DNA of 64,000 nucleotides from Cyanobacterium stanieri PCC 7202 (GCA_000317655.1 CP003940.1:2303547-2367546); one strand, 5' to 3'; numbered from the stretch's first letter, positions 52,546 to 61,092 are shown. The notes: generated by a model from the letters alone, not told the origin. Numbers and translations are program-made.

Positions 52546-53115
52546 TTATGCAACTTCAACGGCGGCAGATTGTGGGGAGGCAATTAAGGCTAAGTCAATT
52601 AAATTATCTTCAAATGTCAAAATTTTAGCGGTAATACCTGGCCCGAAAAACTTAGTAATTTTATCTATTTTTTCTTCCCATATATCTTGACTAATTAAAG
52701 GGGTTTGAAATTGCAAAACAAGGGTATATTGCCCCTCAATTTCTATTTCTTTAATAGTTGTCAAAATAGGTCTTTCTTCGTCTGTGGGGCTTAGTCCTAG
52801 GCGCTCTAGGGCATCATCAAGGTGCGCTTCTTGTCCATAACGATAACGGGTGACATCTTTCCTTAGCTGATTTTGGGTGTCAGTGGCTTGGGTTTCTCGT
52901 AACTCAATTATTTCCTTGGAGGTTTCTACGGAAAAAGGAATGGGTTTTAGTTCAGCGGCTTTGAGGGCTAAACCACCCAAAAGAAGGGGAATCCCATAAA
53001 AGAATCCTGCTAGGTTAAGGGTTGAGTTGCCAATGGCGTAGGCGACAAAACCTACTACGGTAAGAATTGAGCCAACGGTTAAACCAACTAATGCTAAGGG
53101 GATTTTGCGCAACAT
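52546..53115 (-). CDS. DUF2854 membrane protein
   Basis: A 189-residue protein with two N-terminal transmembrane helices (about 5-27 and 33-53) and a cytoplasmic domain (RYRYGQEAHLDDALERLGLSPTDEERPILTTIKE, followed by the VLQFQTPLISQDIWEEKIDKITKFFGPGI region). This is the DUF2854 family shared by cyanobacteria and plant chloroplasts, where homologues have been linked to photosystem or complex assembly. Role here unknown. First gene of a probable operon with the NarL-type regulator. Confidence 0.82.
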   Translation of the reverse strand: MLRKIPLALVGLTVGSILTVVGFVAYAIGNSTLNLAGFFYGIPLLLGGLALKAAELKPIPFSVETSKEIIELRETQATDTQNQLRKDVTRYRYGQEAHLDDALERLGLSPTDEERPILTTIKEIEIEGQYTLVLQFQTPLISQDIWEEKIDKITKFFGPGITAKILTFEDNLIDLALIASPQSAAVEVA

Positions 53116-53147
53116 AGGTTAATAAATACTTTGATGGAGGATGTGAT

Positions 53148-53204
53148 ATGACTACTAATTTTTCTAGTTTATTAGATAGGGGCTATTATACCTTATGGGC
53201 TTAA
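53148..53204 (+). CDS. possible 18-residue peptide MTTNFSSLLDRGYYTLWA
   Basis: ATG at 53148, preceded by GGAGG centred about nine bases upstream, encodes 18 residues and stops in TAA. It is divergent from the DUF2854 gene, starting 33 bp from its ATG. The peptide has no membrane segment and no attenuator-like codon run. No gene follows on this strand. A ribosome site this good in front of a short frame is suggestive but can arise by chance. Confidence 0.3.
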   Translation: MTTNFSSLLDRGYYTLWA

Positions 53205-53316
53205 CTTAATTTTAATGTATTTTTTTTGCTTTCAAGCTATATTACAACTATGTCTTGTGAACTCAAGATTTAGACAAAAAGGTTTGATGTCTCCCCAAGG
53301 AGGGGAGATGATATTG

Positions 53317-54780
53317 TTAACTATTTGGTGGGTTAATAGTTATGTCGACGGTTTGAATGTCCTGATTTAAGGGGGTTAAGGTTTGTCTGACTTGTTCACC
53401 ATTGCCTACTACTAGGGTAACAAATTGATCGGGTTTTAAGTATTCTTGGGCGGCGCTAAATACTTGTTGGGCGGTGGTGTTGGTAACGGCTTGTTGGTAG
53501 TTAAAAATAAAGTCTTGGGGATAGTCGTAATATTCGTAAATCATCAAACGAGATAGGATTTGATTGGGGGTTTGAAATTGAAATACGAAGGAGTTGAGAA
53601 TGGAGTTTTTGGCGTAGTCTAAGTCGTCTTGACTGATGATTTCGGTGCGTAGTTTTTGGATTTCTCCTTTTATGGCTTGGATAAATTGCCCACTACTTTC
53701 GGTGTTGGTTTGTCCTCCTGCGAGAAATAAACCGGGGTGATCATAGTTTGCTCTCCATACTCCATATACGGAATAGGCTAGTCCTTGGCGCGATCGCACT
53801 TCATTGTGTAATCTACCACCAAAACCATTTAAAACGCCGTTAATCACGGTTAAGGTAGGATAGTTAGGGTCATCTAATCTGCCGCCAATATGACCTAAGA
53901 GGATGTTACTTTGGGTTAATTGAGGTTGATCTACTAGATATAATCCAGAGGTGGTTACTTGGGTGGGGGTGGTAATTTCTTGATTGGGGCGAGGGGTGCT
54001 AACTTGCCAATCTCCAAAAGTTTGAGTGATCAAACTTTTCATTTGTTCGGGTTCAAAATCTCCCACGATGCCAAGAATTACATTCTCGGGACGAATATGT
54101 TGTCCATAAAAGTTGGTAATGTCTTCTCTGGTGATATTCTCAAGGGTGTTATGTTCTATGGTTCGCGCATAGGGACTATCATTTCCATAAACCAATTTAC
54201 TAAATTCTCTTTGGACTATATTTCCCGGATTATCATTGCGACGGGCGATCGCACCTCGTAGATTATTTTTTTCAAAATCAATAAAATTCTGCTCAAAAAC
54301 GGGGTTTCGTAATATGTCTCCAAAAAGATTAAATACTTCCTCTAAGTCATAACTGAGGGTGTTAAAGGTGGCATTTCCTGAATTAGTACCGATGGATGTT
54401 TCGATGGAGGCGGCTTTTTGTTCGAGGATATGATCAATTTCCCTTCGGGGATAGTTTTGGGTGCCTCCTGTGCGCATCAAATTCCCTGTGACGGTGGCTA
54501 ATCCTACTTTATCATGAGGATCAAATTTATCCCCTGTTCTTAGAAGTGCATTGCCTGTAACGAGGGGCAGACGATGGTCTTCCATCAAATATATTACCAT
54601 GCCATTATCAAGGGAAAGGCGATCGTATTCGGGAAGTTGAATATCTGGTAGGGGTGGGTATTGTATATCGCTATAATGGCTAACGGGTTGGGCTACGGCA
54701 ACATTGCGAGTGATGATAGTCAAACTAACCGTTACAAGTGCTATGAGTAACCATTGAAAAGATTTTTTAAGTTTATTCAT
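53317..54780 (-). CDS. exported M16-fold peptidase homologue without the zinc motif
   Basis: A 487-residue protein with a signal peptide ending VAVAQ and two pitrilysin-type halves: YDRLSLDNGMVIYLMEDHRLPLVTGNALLRTG opens the first, and a GLAYSVYGVWRANYDHPGLFLAGGQTN block sits in the second. At the place where active M16 enzymes have HxxEH, the sequence reads GLATVTGNLMRTGG, so both zinc histidines are missing. Such non-catalytic M16 subunits usually pair with an active one; no partner is next to it. I start at ATG 54780 because it opens the signal peptide; the upstream extension would run into the tnpB element. Confidence 0.82.
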   Translation of the reverse strand: MNKLKKSFQWLLIALVTVSLTIITRNVAVAQPVSHYSDIQYPPLPDIQLPEYDRLSLDNGMVIYLMEDHRLPLVTGNALLRTGDKFDPHDKVGLATVTGNLMRTGGTQNYPRREIDHILEQKAASIETSIGTNSGNATFNTLSYDLEEVFNLFGDILRNPVFEQNFIDFEKNNLRGAIARRNDNPGNIVQREFSKLVYGNDSPYARTIEHNTLENITREDITNFYGQHIRPENVILGIVGDFEPEQMKSLITQTFGDWQVSTPRPNQEITTPTQVTTSGLYLVDQPQLTQSNILLGHIGGRLDDPNYPTLTVINGVLNGFGGRLHNEVRSRQGLAYSVYGVWRANYDHPGLFLAGGQTNTESSGQFIQAIKGEIQKLRTEIISQDDLDYAKNSILNSFVFQFQTPNQILSRLMIYEYYDYPQDFIFNYQQAVTNTTAQQVFSAAQEYLKPDQFVTLVVGNGEQVRQTLTPLNQDIQTVDITINPPNS

Positions 54781-54874
54781 AATAAATTGGAGATTGTTTT
54801 TGCTGATGGGCAAAAAAATATTGATAACGTTTCCTATTCTATTGACTTCTCCACGGATTAAAATGACGTGGATT

Positions 54875-56254
54875 CTAAGCAGATGTCGCAACACAGGTTA
54901 AAACCTGTTCGCTGTGCTTACGATATGATTTAGCTAAATTGTTAACATCATACCGTTTGGGGAGAGTCAATGCTCCCCTACGCACCTTGGCTAAGTCTAA
55001 ACCTAGCTGTGTGCTTACTTTTTTTAATATATTAATCGCTCCGTTGCAATCAGCATTGATGGTTTTACCATTAGAAATTCTGTACAATCCACGCTCTACT
55101 CTTTTTCCACTAAACTTATACTCCTTGGGTTTTTCACCATATTTTGGTAATAAGTCTCCGTCTAAAAAAGAGCTTTTGCTGGTGTAACTTTCTTCAGTTT
55201 CAGTAAACAGAATGCCTACTTCCCCTGCTAATTCCTTAATTCGATTTTTTAACCTCGCTGTGGGTAATTGGACAAAGTTTTGATTATTTCTTTTACCTAG
55301 ATTAGCTTCAGTTTTAACTCCTTGCCCCCAACCAAATACTATATTGCCTATTTTATGAGCAAGGCAGTAATTGATTAAAAATCGAGCATACTTATTCACA
55401 GTATCCCTAATTTGACAATTCCGTTTGTGAATCACCTCGTCTAAATTTTCATCCCAATAAAACTCTGATTTACCTTCCTTATATTTAGCTACAAATTTAT
55501 TATATTTTTGGTTAGTAAACTTTAGACGCTTACCACAAAGAATAAAACTTTTACCCTCAGTGCTAACTACTGTGAGAAGGTTCGACACTCCACTATCAAT
55601 GCCCATAGCTTGAGAATAGTCTAGTCCTGTAGCTTTTTGCTCTGGAGACTTATATACAAATTCTGCCCACAATTTCCCATTACTAGGAATAATTCTAAGC
55701 TCGGCGATATTGTCTTTAGTTATTCCTTTCCCACAAGGAATACTTAACCTCCCTGTAATTAATTCATCTTTTTGACTTTTTGGAATAGAGATATAACAGT
55801 GCTTACCATCAGCCGTAAATCTTAGATTTTGACCTGTAAAAACCACTGGGTACATACCATTTTTGCGGTAAGTAGGTAGCTTTGGTTTATTTAATAACTC
55901 ACCTTTAAACCACATAGGTAAAAGTTTGTTGTAGGCTTTGAATCCCTCCACCGATGATTTGATGGTTTGTTGAGCTTGGCTTCCTCCTATAGCTTGATAA
56001 TGAGAGTTATTTTGAAGTTCCTTGCACAACTGGGGATAACTAACTTTTACTTTTGACAACTTTAAACTTGTTCGATACAAGTCGTTTTTGTCAAAAAAAG
56101 TCTTTACAAGACACTGTTCAAAATGAGCTTGTCTAACAACATAAACTGCCACGTTATACAACTTATTGGATTGTTCACAAGCAAATTTTAAATAAGCATG
56201 ACACTCATCATCAATATTATTAGTTAATAGTGTTTTAACTGTTTTATAATACAT
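54875..56254 (-). CDS. tnpB: TnpB (IS605 OrfB) RNA-guided nuclease family, divergent RuvC site, no zinc ribbon
   Basis: A 459-residue intact TnpB. The first RuvC aspartate is Asp220 (AMGIDSGVSN) and the last is Asp402 (INADCNGAINIL). At the usual second position (E-D/N-L) the sequence reads NIVFGWGQGVKTEANLGKRNNQ, without the glutamate; the conserved EESYTSKSSF block (Glu354/Glu355) could supply it instead. The CxxC...CxxC zinc ribbon that normally follows the T-S-K motif is absent (SFLDGDLLPKYGEKPKEYKFSGKRVERGLYR). This matches a recognised TnpB subgroup with rearranged catalytic residues, known to me only from memory. A guide RNA would overlap the 3' end of the gene and the right hairpin. 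Confidence 0.85.
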   Translation of the reverse strand: MYYKTVKTLLTNNIDDECHAYLKFACEQSNKLYNVAVYVVRQAHFEQCLVKTFFDKNDLYRTSLKLSKVKVSYPQLCKELQNNSHYQAIGGSQAQQTIKSSVEGFKAYNKLLPMWFKGELLNKPKLPTYRKNGMYPVVFTGQNLRFTADGKHCYISIPKSQKDELITGRLSIPCGKGITKDNIAELRIIPSNGKLWAEFVYKSPEQKATGLDYSQAMGIDSGVSNLLTVVSTEGKSFILCGKRLKFTNQKYNKFVAKYKEGKSEFYWDENLDEVIHKRNCQIRDTVNKYARFLINYCLAHKIGNIVFGWGQGVKTEANLGKRNNQNFVQLPTARLKNRIKELAGEVGILFTETEESYTSKSSFLDGDLLPKYGEKPKEYKFSGKRVERGLYRISNGKTINADCNGAINILKKVSTQLGLDLAKVRRGALTLPKRYDVNNLAKSYRKHSEQVLTCVATSA

Positions 56255-56284
56255 ACATAAATTATAACATCGTTTAAATATAAA

Positions 56285-56428
56285 ATGGCAGTTAAAACTA
56301 AATATTTGGGAGTAAAGTTATCGGAGAAAAGATTTCTTAAACTGAAAAAATATGCTCAATTAAAAGATATGACTATGACCCAAATAATTGAGTCATATAT
56401 TGATCGTATTAGCTTGGACAAGGTATAG
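56285..56428 (+). CDS. 47-residue ribbon-helix-helix-like protein divergent from tnpB
   Basis: Reads MAVKTKYLGVKLSEKRF... ending YIDRISLDKV. The strand-helix-helix pattern (YLGVKLSEKRFLKLKKYAQ, then MTMTQIIESYIDRI) is that of a CopG/Arc-type DNA-binding unit. It starts 30 bp from the tnpB ATG in the opposite direction and lies inside the hairpin-bounded element, so it is likely part of the mobile unit and may repress tnpB. No strong ribosome site is visible. Confidence 0.6.
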   Translation: MAVKTKYLGVKLSEKRFLKLKKYAQLKDMTMTQIIESYIDRISLDKV

Positions 56429-56504
56429 GCATAAATTTATTCTGCAATGTTCGTTTTGCCACCCGTTAAAACAGGTGGCTATTTCTCACTCTTTGTTCTT
56501 GGTA

Positions 56505-56654
56505 TCAATTATTTGTTGGCAATTCTCCTGTACCATTGCAAAATACGCAAGTCTCTTCTCTTTGTATTTCCCCTGTGCAGTCTCTAATATCTACATATCC
56601 TTTCCCTTCACAGTGGTTACAAGTAAATCTTTTTGGCGAGTTTTGTTGATTCAT
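56505..56654 (-). CDS. 49-residue CxxCxGxG zinc-finger-type protein
   Basis: Translates as MNQQNSPKRFTCNHCEGKG... with two knuckles, CNHCEGKG and CVFCNGTG, spaced as in half of a DnaJ zinc-finger domain. Such small proteins act as chaperone-type or thiol/disulfide adaptors elsewhere. Its ATG is ten bases after the M48 protease stop on the same strand, so it should be the last gene of the AIM24-M48 operon. Too short for a firm family call, but the motif pair and position make a real gene likely. Confidence 0.65.
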   Translation of the reverse strand: MNQQNSPKRFTCNHCEGKGYVDIRDCTGEIQREETCVFCNGTGELPTNN

Positions 56655-56664
56655 GATTGATTAT

Positions 56665-57471
56665 TTAGCTAATTTGAAGAATTGTTTTTTCTTTGGAAGG
56701 ATAGTTATTTTCTTTGATTAGTTTTTCTAAATTTATAATTCTTTTTTTGGGTAAAGGATGACTAGATAAAAAAGCAATTTCTGGATTAGTTTTTTCTTCT
56801 TTATTTAGACGAAGGAAAAAGTCTGTGGCTCCATTAATGTGACCATAGTATTGATATAGTAAATTAAGACCAAATAAATCAGCCTTTTTTTCTTGGTTTT
56901 GATTATATTGTGCATTAACTATTAAGTTTGTCAAGTCTGCTCCTGATTGTAATATTTCCGAGCCGCCCAAAAAATAATTAATTACCATTTTCATCAAGAT
57001 TAGATTGCCAATACTTCTTAAATGATCTCGATGGGCAAAATGTCCTATTTCATGACCTAAAATCATTACCAATTCATTTTCTGATTCAATTTTTTCTAAT
57101 AAACCCTGATAAATAACTATTTTATCTCCCGGAAGGGCGATCGCATTTACCACATCCTCTGAAACATAAATAACTTGATAATCTCTTTTTTCAGGAGTAT
57201 CAAGAGGCAATTTTTGCTCTATTTTATCTAATAGCTTATTTAGTTGTATTTGAGTATTATTAATTTGATTTCCTTGTTCAAAATCACCTAATATTAATGC
57301 ACCTATTTTTTGCTCAAAAGAAACAGGAATAAAATCAACTAAATGATTAGACAAAGCAAATAAACCATACAAAATTAGAGTGATCATAGTAGCAAACATA
57401 ATCAATACTATGATGATTTGTTTATTATTAGTATCTAAATTGCGATCGTGTATAGGAGAAGAATAAGGCAT
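56665..57471 (-). CDS. M48-family membrane metallopeptidase
   Basis: A 268-residue protein with one N-terminal transmembrane helix (about 18-42) and an M48 protease domain: HEIGH with His140, Glu141 and His144 (VMILGHEIGHFAHRDHLRS), and the downstream NQEKKADLFGLNLL segment carrying the third zinc ligand glutamate. The LSSHPLPKKRIINL motif near the C-terminus is also typical. M48 enzymes (HtpX, BepA, Oma1) do membrane or outer-membrane protein quality control. Its ATG lies five bases after the AIM24 gene upstream: same operon. Confidence 0.88.
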   Translation of the reverse strand: MPYSSPIHDRNLDTNNKQIIIVLIMFATMITLILYGLFALSNHLVDFIPVSFEQKIGALILGDFEQGNQINNTQIQLNKLLDKIEQKLPLDTPEKRDYQVIYVSEDVVNAIALPGDKIVIYQGLLEKIESENELVMILGHEIGHFAHRDHLRSIGNLILMKMVINYFLGGSEILQSGADLTNLIVNAQYNQNQEKKADLFGLNLLYQYYGHINGATDFFLRLNKEEKTNPEIAFLSSHPLPKKRIINLEKLIKENNYPSKEKTILQIS

Positions 57472-57476
57472 ATTTA

Positions 57477-58181
57477 TTAATCACTTTTAACAGGGCGAAA
57501 AGGATTTAAAAAATTCATCAAAGGATAAAGACTGCGAGACTGTATCCACAACTTTCCATTACCACTAAAACGACAAACTAAACCCTCTCCCCCTAATATA
57601 CCCGTACGCAAATTCTTAAAAGATAAACCACCCATGATCTCCACCTGATAATTAAGGGTATCCTCAAAAGCCACAATATATCCTGTATCTACCACATAGT
57701 TTCCTCGAACATCTACCTCCAAAATAGCACCATAGGAACTAAACCAGACATCACCCTGTCCAGTTGCTCGTAATAAAAACAAAGATTCGCCACTAAAAAA
57801 GCCCTTAAAACCTTGAAACTGTGTATCAATTTCCACATTAGAACCACAAGCCACAAAACCCGATGACTGTATCATCAAATTATTATTTCCTGTCAATAAA
57901 TAATGGGCCACATCTCCCGGCTCCCCCGGAGATAAATATAATTCCCCTGCCTGATTTTGAGCAGTAAATTCACTCAAAAATAGTGACTCTCCCCCCAACA
58001 TTCTGCCAATACTTTTACCTAATCCCCCTTTCATTTTCGACTTCATTTTAATACAAGAATCCATTGCTGCCATGGCTCCAGATTCCACCATTACCATTTG
58101 ATTCGCCCGTAGGCTGAGTATCAAAAAAGCATAAGCAGGATTATGCTCAACTCGATAATTAATCTCTGATTTATTCAACAT
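57477..58181 (-). CDS. AIM24-family protein (third of a tandem triplet)
   Basis: A 234-residue beta-rich protein of the AIM24/TIGR00266 family: EAMDSCIKMKSKMKGGLGKSIGRMLGGESLFLSEFTA, then LFLLRATGQGDVWFSSYGAI and DVRGNYVVDTGYIVAFEDTL. The GGE-S-L-F and G-x-Y-V-V-D-T-x-x-I-V-A-F signatures are shared by all three tandem copies. Yeast Aim24 works at the mitochondrial inner membrane with MICOS; bacterial function is not established. Most similar to the copy beside it in layout; cotranscribed with the M48 protease. Confidence 0.85.
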   Translation of the reverse strand: MLNKSEINYRVEHNPAYAFLILSLRANQMVMVESGAMAAMDSCIKMKSKMKGGLGKSIGRMLGGESLFLSEFTAQNQAGELYLSPGEPGDVAHYLLTGNNNLMIQSSGFVACGSNVEIDTQFQGFKGFFSGESLFLLRATGQGDVWFSSYGAILEVDVRGNYVVDTGYIVAFEDTLNYQVEIMGGLSFKNLRTGILGGEGLVCRFSGNGKLWIQSRSLYPLMNFLNPFRPVKSD

Positions 58182-58223
58182 AATTTGATAATATTTTTTG
58201 GCTATTTTGATTACTTAATTTAC

Positions 58224-58901
58224 TTATCTTGGTGGTAACTGAGGCCCAATGGTGACACCAAAATTTTTCGGGCTATGGGTTTGACAATATAATTTGCCTT
58301 TACCATAAAAGCGACAAACCAAACCCTCCCCTCCCAAAAATGAACCTAGTAAACTAGAACTAGCCTTAGTAATTTTAAAATCTAAAGTTTTTTCAAAGGC
58401 GACAATATGCCCTGTATCAACTACATACTCTCCATCCACATCAATTTCGTAAATACCCCCAAAAGAGGTGAGAATCACAGCACCATAACCGCTAATTTGT
58501 AGCCAAAAAATAGCCTCCCCCGAGAAAAAAGATTTAAGTCCCTGAAAACCCAAATCTATCTCTACCCCCGAAGCACAGGCCAAATAAGAGCCTGATTGCA
58601 CTACCAACTCGTTGCCCGTCATTTCATAAACTACTATATCTCCCATGAGATGGGGAGCAAGATAAATTTCCCCGTTGGGTTGGTAGCAACGAAAAACACT
58701 CAAAAATAATGATTCTCCTGCCATCATTCTTTTTAAACCCCCGAGGATACCGCCTCCTTTGCCCTGTCTGAGGGTGGTACTGGCATTGATAAAGTCGCTC
58801 ATGGCAATCATGCTCCCTGCCTCGGCGAGTAATTCTTCTTGGGCATCGAGAGTTATCTTGGCGATCGCACTGTCGGGCTGTTGTAATATTTCAATATTCA
58901 T
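58224..58901 (-). CDS. AIM24-family protein (second of a tandem triplet)
   Basis: A 225-residue AIM24 paralogue: EAGSMIAMSDFINASTTLRQGKGGGILGGLKRMMAGESLFLSVF, GEAIFWLQISGYGAVILTSFGGIYEIDVDGEYVVDTGHIVAFE and a final EGLVCRFYGKGKLYCQTHS. It keeps all family signatures. It lies 12 bp after the first copy and 42 bp before the third. No signal peptide or membrane helix, so likely cytoplasmic or membrane-peripheral. Triplication with retained signatures suggests a hetero-oligomer rather than redundancy. Confidence 0.85.
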   Translation of the reverse strand: MNIEILQQPDSAIAKITLDAQEELLAEAGSMIAMSDFINASTTLRQGKGGGILGGLKRMMAGESLFLSVFRCYQPNGEIYLAPHLMGDIVVYEMTGNELVVQSGSYLACASGVEIDLGFQGLKSFFSGEAIFWLQISGYGAVILTSFGGIYEIDVDGEYVVDTGHIVAFEKTLDFKITKASSSLLGSFLGGEGLVCRFYGKGKLYCQTHSPKNFGVTIGPQLPPR

Positions 58902-58913
58902 AAAAAAATCAAA

Positions 58914-59576
58914 TTAACGAACCTTGGGACGTAAAAAACCAACCAAACCGGGAATACTACGGGATTGAAGGTAAATAGTACCCCTGCCCGTAATACGATT
59001 AACAAAACCTTCCCCAGAAGTCATAGAAGCCAATAAATTACCAGATAGGGCAATATTCATTTTTAGATCACCCTCATAGGCAACCAAATGGGTATTATCC
59101 ACAATAAAATCCCCACTAACTTCCCTAGAAGTTAAACCACCATAACACCCAAATAAAACCTGCCCACTGCCTGTAAATTGGAGTTTAAATAAACCCTCCC
59201 CAGCAAACCAACTCGAAAAACCAGCCCAACGCACCCCCATTTTTGCTCCCGGAGTGTGGGCAATATAAGCCCCCGGTTGCATATAAAAAGGTTTTGAACT
59301 TAACTTTTTATGTTCAATATCCCCAATCATTGGCTGAGATAAAATAACCGTTTGAGGAATACCTGTATTATTTTGAAAAACATTAACAAATAATGATTCT
59401 CCGCCCAAAAACTTACGAATCAGAGCCGAAAAAAAACCTCCTGAAAATTCGGTTTTCATGGTTATTCCCGCATCCATACTAATCATTGCCCCTGCTTCTG
59501 CGGTAATTTTTTCCCTCGGTTGTAGGGTGACAAAAATAGTGGCAAAGGCAGGACGATAACGAATACTACACTCCAC
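58914..59576 (-). CDS. AIM24-family protein (first of a tandem triplet)
   Basis: A 220-residue AIM24 paralogue opening MECSIRYRPAFATIFVTLQPREKITAEAGAMISMDAGITMKTEF, with FLGGESLFVNVFQN, GEGLFKLQFTGSGQVLFGCYGGL and GDFIVDNTHLVAYE. First gene of the five-gene operon (three AIM24, M48 protease, CxxC protein). It is the copy nearest the canonical family start. About 110 bp separate it from the GAF kinase upstream on the same strand, so an own promoter is likely. Confidence 0.85.
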   Translation of the reverse strand: MECSIRYRPAFATIFVTLQPREKITAEAGAMISMDAGITMKTEFSGGFFSALIRKFLGGESLFVNVFQNNTGIPQTVILSQPMIGDIEHKKLSSKPFYMQPGAYIAHTPGAKMGVRWAGFSSWFAGEGLFKLQFTGSGQVLFGCYGGLTSREVSGDFIVDNTHLVAYEGDLKMNIALSGNLLASMTSGEGFVNRITGRGTIYLQSRSIPGLVGFLRPKVR

Positions 59577-59689
59577 AAAATTCTCTCTCTTTTCTCGAAA
59601 TTTGTTATTTAATGTAATTTATTTTTTTGGTGACAAATCAACTACATTACAAAACTTTTTATATTACAAAAGTAATCTACCTCTAAAAG

Positions 59690-60907
59690 TTATATTCTCG
59701 GTACAGTAAAACGAAACTCAGAGCCATAATTTAGGTTCGACTCCACCTTTATAGTTCCCCCGTTTTTAGTGACAAATTCCTTACACAATAGTAATCCTAG
59801 TCCTGTTCCCCTTTCTCCTTCAGTACCCGGTTTACTAGAACAAAATTCGATTTCAAACAAGTTTTCCACTTGTTCAGGAGTCATACCTACCCCCGTATCA
59901 CGGATGACAACCTGCATTAAATGGTCATCTTCAATGCTCGAAGATACCGTAATTTTTTCCCCTGCATGACTAAATTTAATGGCATTATTGATTATATTTT
60001 GAATTACGGATTGTAACATAATCGGATCGGCATAGACATTTTCTCCCTTGATCACTTCATTAACTAAAGTGATGTTTTTGTGGGAAGCAGTGCCAGAGAG
60101 TAAAGAGACGACATCTTTAACCACATCATAAAGATGAATGGTTTTTGGGCGCCAAGGTAAATTGCCCATTTCTAACATCGACCATTGCAATAAATTTTCT
60201 AATAATTTAAAGGTGGCTTTTCCTGTGTCGTAGATGTCTGTGCTAATTTCCTTAATTTGTTCTGGGGATAAATCATCAATGTCATTATTTAAAATTTGGG
60301 CAAATCCCAACATGGAGTTAAAAGGGGATTTTAAATCATGGGCAATAATAGAAAAGAAACGATCTTTTCCCGCATTGATTCTTCTCAATTCCTTGGTGTA
60401 GTTTTGTAGTTTTTTAAACGATAGCCTCAACTCTAGTTGAGTAATAACTTGTTTTGCGAGGATTCTTAAAGCATTTTTTTGATCTTCATTGAGGGTTTTT
60501 GGTTTGGTATCAATGGCGCACAGAGTACCAAGGGCAAAACCATCGGGGTTGATGAGGGGGGCGCCTGCATAAAATCGAATACTGGGATTTTTGAGAACCA
60601 AGGGATTATCTGCAAAACGTTCGTCTTGGGTAGCATCTTCTACAATTAATAGTTCTTCTTCGAGGATGGCATGGGTACAAAATGCTACATCTCGGCTGGT
60701 TTCTCTGGCTTTTAAACCGATTTTGGCTTTAAACCATTGCCTTGTTTCATCCACCAAACTAACTAGGGCGATGGGAGTTTCACAAATAGACGATGCCAAT
60801 TCTGCTATTTCGTCATATACTTCCTCAAATTCGGTATCTAGGATGTCATAGCTTAGGAGAGCGTTGATCCGCGCTTTTTCATTATCTGGTACTGGGGCGA
60901 TTTTCAT
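59690..60907 (-). CDS. GAF-domain sensor histidine kinase
   Basis: A 405-residue soluble kinase: a GAF domain (about 20-165, with VDETRQWFKAKIGL and FYAGAPLINPDGFALGTLCAID), a short coiled coil, HisKA with His190 (FSIIAHDLKSPFNSMLGF) and an HATPase domain with GERGTGLGLLLCKEF. The GAF type (SLVDETRQWFKA...DVAFCTHAI) is widespread in kinases with unknown ligands and lacks the cysteine of bilin-binding GAFs at the usual place. ATG 60907 is chosen over a TTG six bases upstream. No regulator gene adjacent. Confidence 0.9.
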   Translation of the reverse strand: MKIAPVPDNEKARINALLSYDILDTEFEEVYDEIAELASSICETPIALVSLVDETRQWFKAKIGLKARETSRDVAFCTHAILEEELLIVEDATQDERFADNPLVLKNPSIRFYAGAPLINPDGFALGTLCAIDTKPKTLNEDQKNALRILAKQVITQLELRLSFKKLQNYTKELRRINAGKDRFFSIIAHDLKSPFNSMLGFAQILNNDIDDLSPEQIKEISTDIYDTGKATFKLLENLLQWSMLEMGNLPWRPKTIHLYDVVKDVVSLLSGTASHKNITLVNEVIKGENVYADPIMLQSVIQNIINNAIKFSHAGEKITVSSSIEDDHLMQVVIRDTGVGMTPEQVENLFEIEFCSSKPGTEGERGTGLGLLLCKEFVTKNGGTIKVESNLNYGSEFRFTVPRI

Positions 60908-61092
60908 GACCAAAAAAATTGACTAATCAATAATGTTCTTTTCTTATTGTAAGTTTCTTTTTTTGATGATCAATGTTGATTTTTTGGGAAAAAATCATTG
61001 AGCAAGAGAATTTGATTATCATGTTACTGAGACGATTTTTAATGATCGTGGATTTTTTAAGGAATTTTTTAATATTACGAGGGTAAATATCC

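Larger units (their letters stand above)
54851..56479. mobile_element. IS605-type tnpB element with terminal hairpins, no tnpA
   Basis: About 1.6 kb. At the tnpB 3' side a hairpin CCACG/CGTGG lies at 54851-54871, four bases beyond the stop codon; a second self-complementary stretch ACAGGTT/AACCTGT at 54893-54908 overlaps the last codons. At the other side is the hairpin GCCACC/GGTGGC (56458-56479). Subterminal hairpins without inverted repeats or target duplication are the hallmark of IS200/IS605. A Y1 transposase gene is absent, so it depends on TnpA in trans. The element lies 70 bp upstream of the M16 gene. Ends are my estimate. Confidence 0.6.

Noticed and set aside
53289-53308. TCTCCCC/GGGGAGA hairpin as terminator of the M16 gene
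   Set aside because: The stem is good, but the T-run on the minus strand is displaced by about 10 bases, so I did not list it as a terminator.
54781-54894. N-terminal extension of the M16-like protein
   Set aside because: The extended frame overlaps the tnpB 3' end and hairpin; the signal peptide starting at 54780 gives a normal exported protein.
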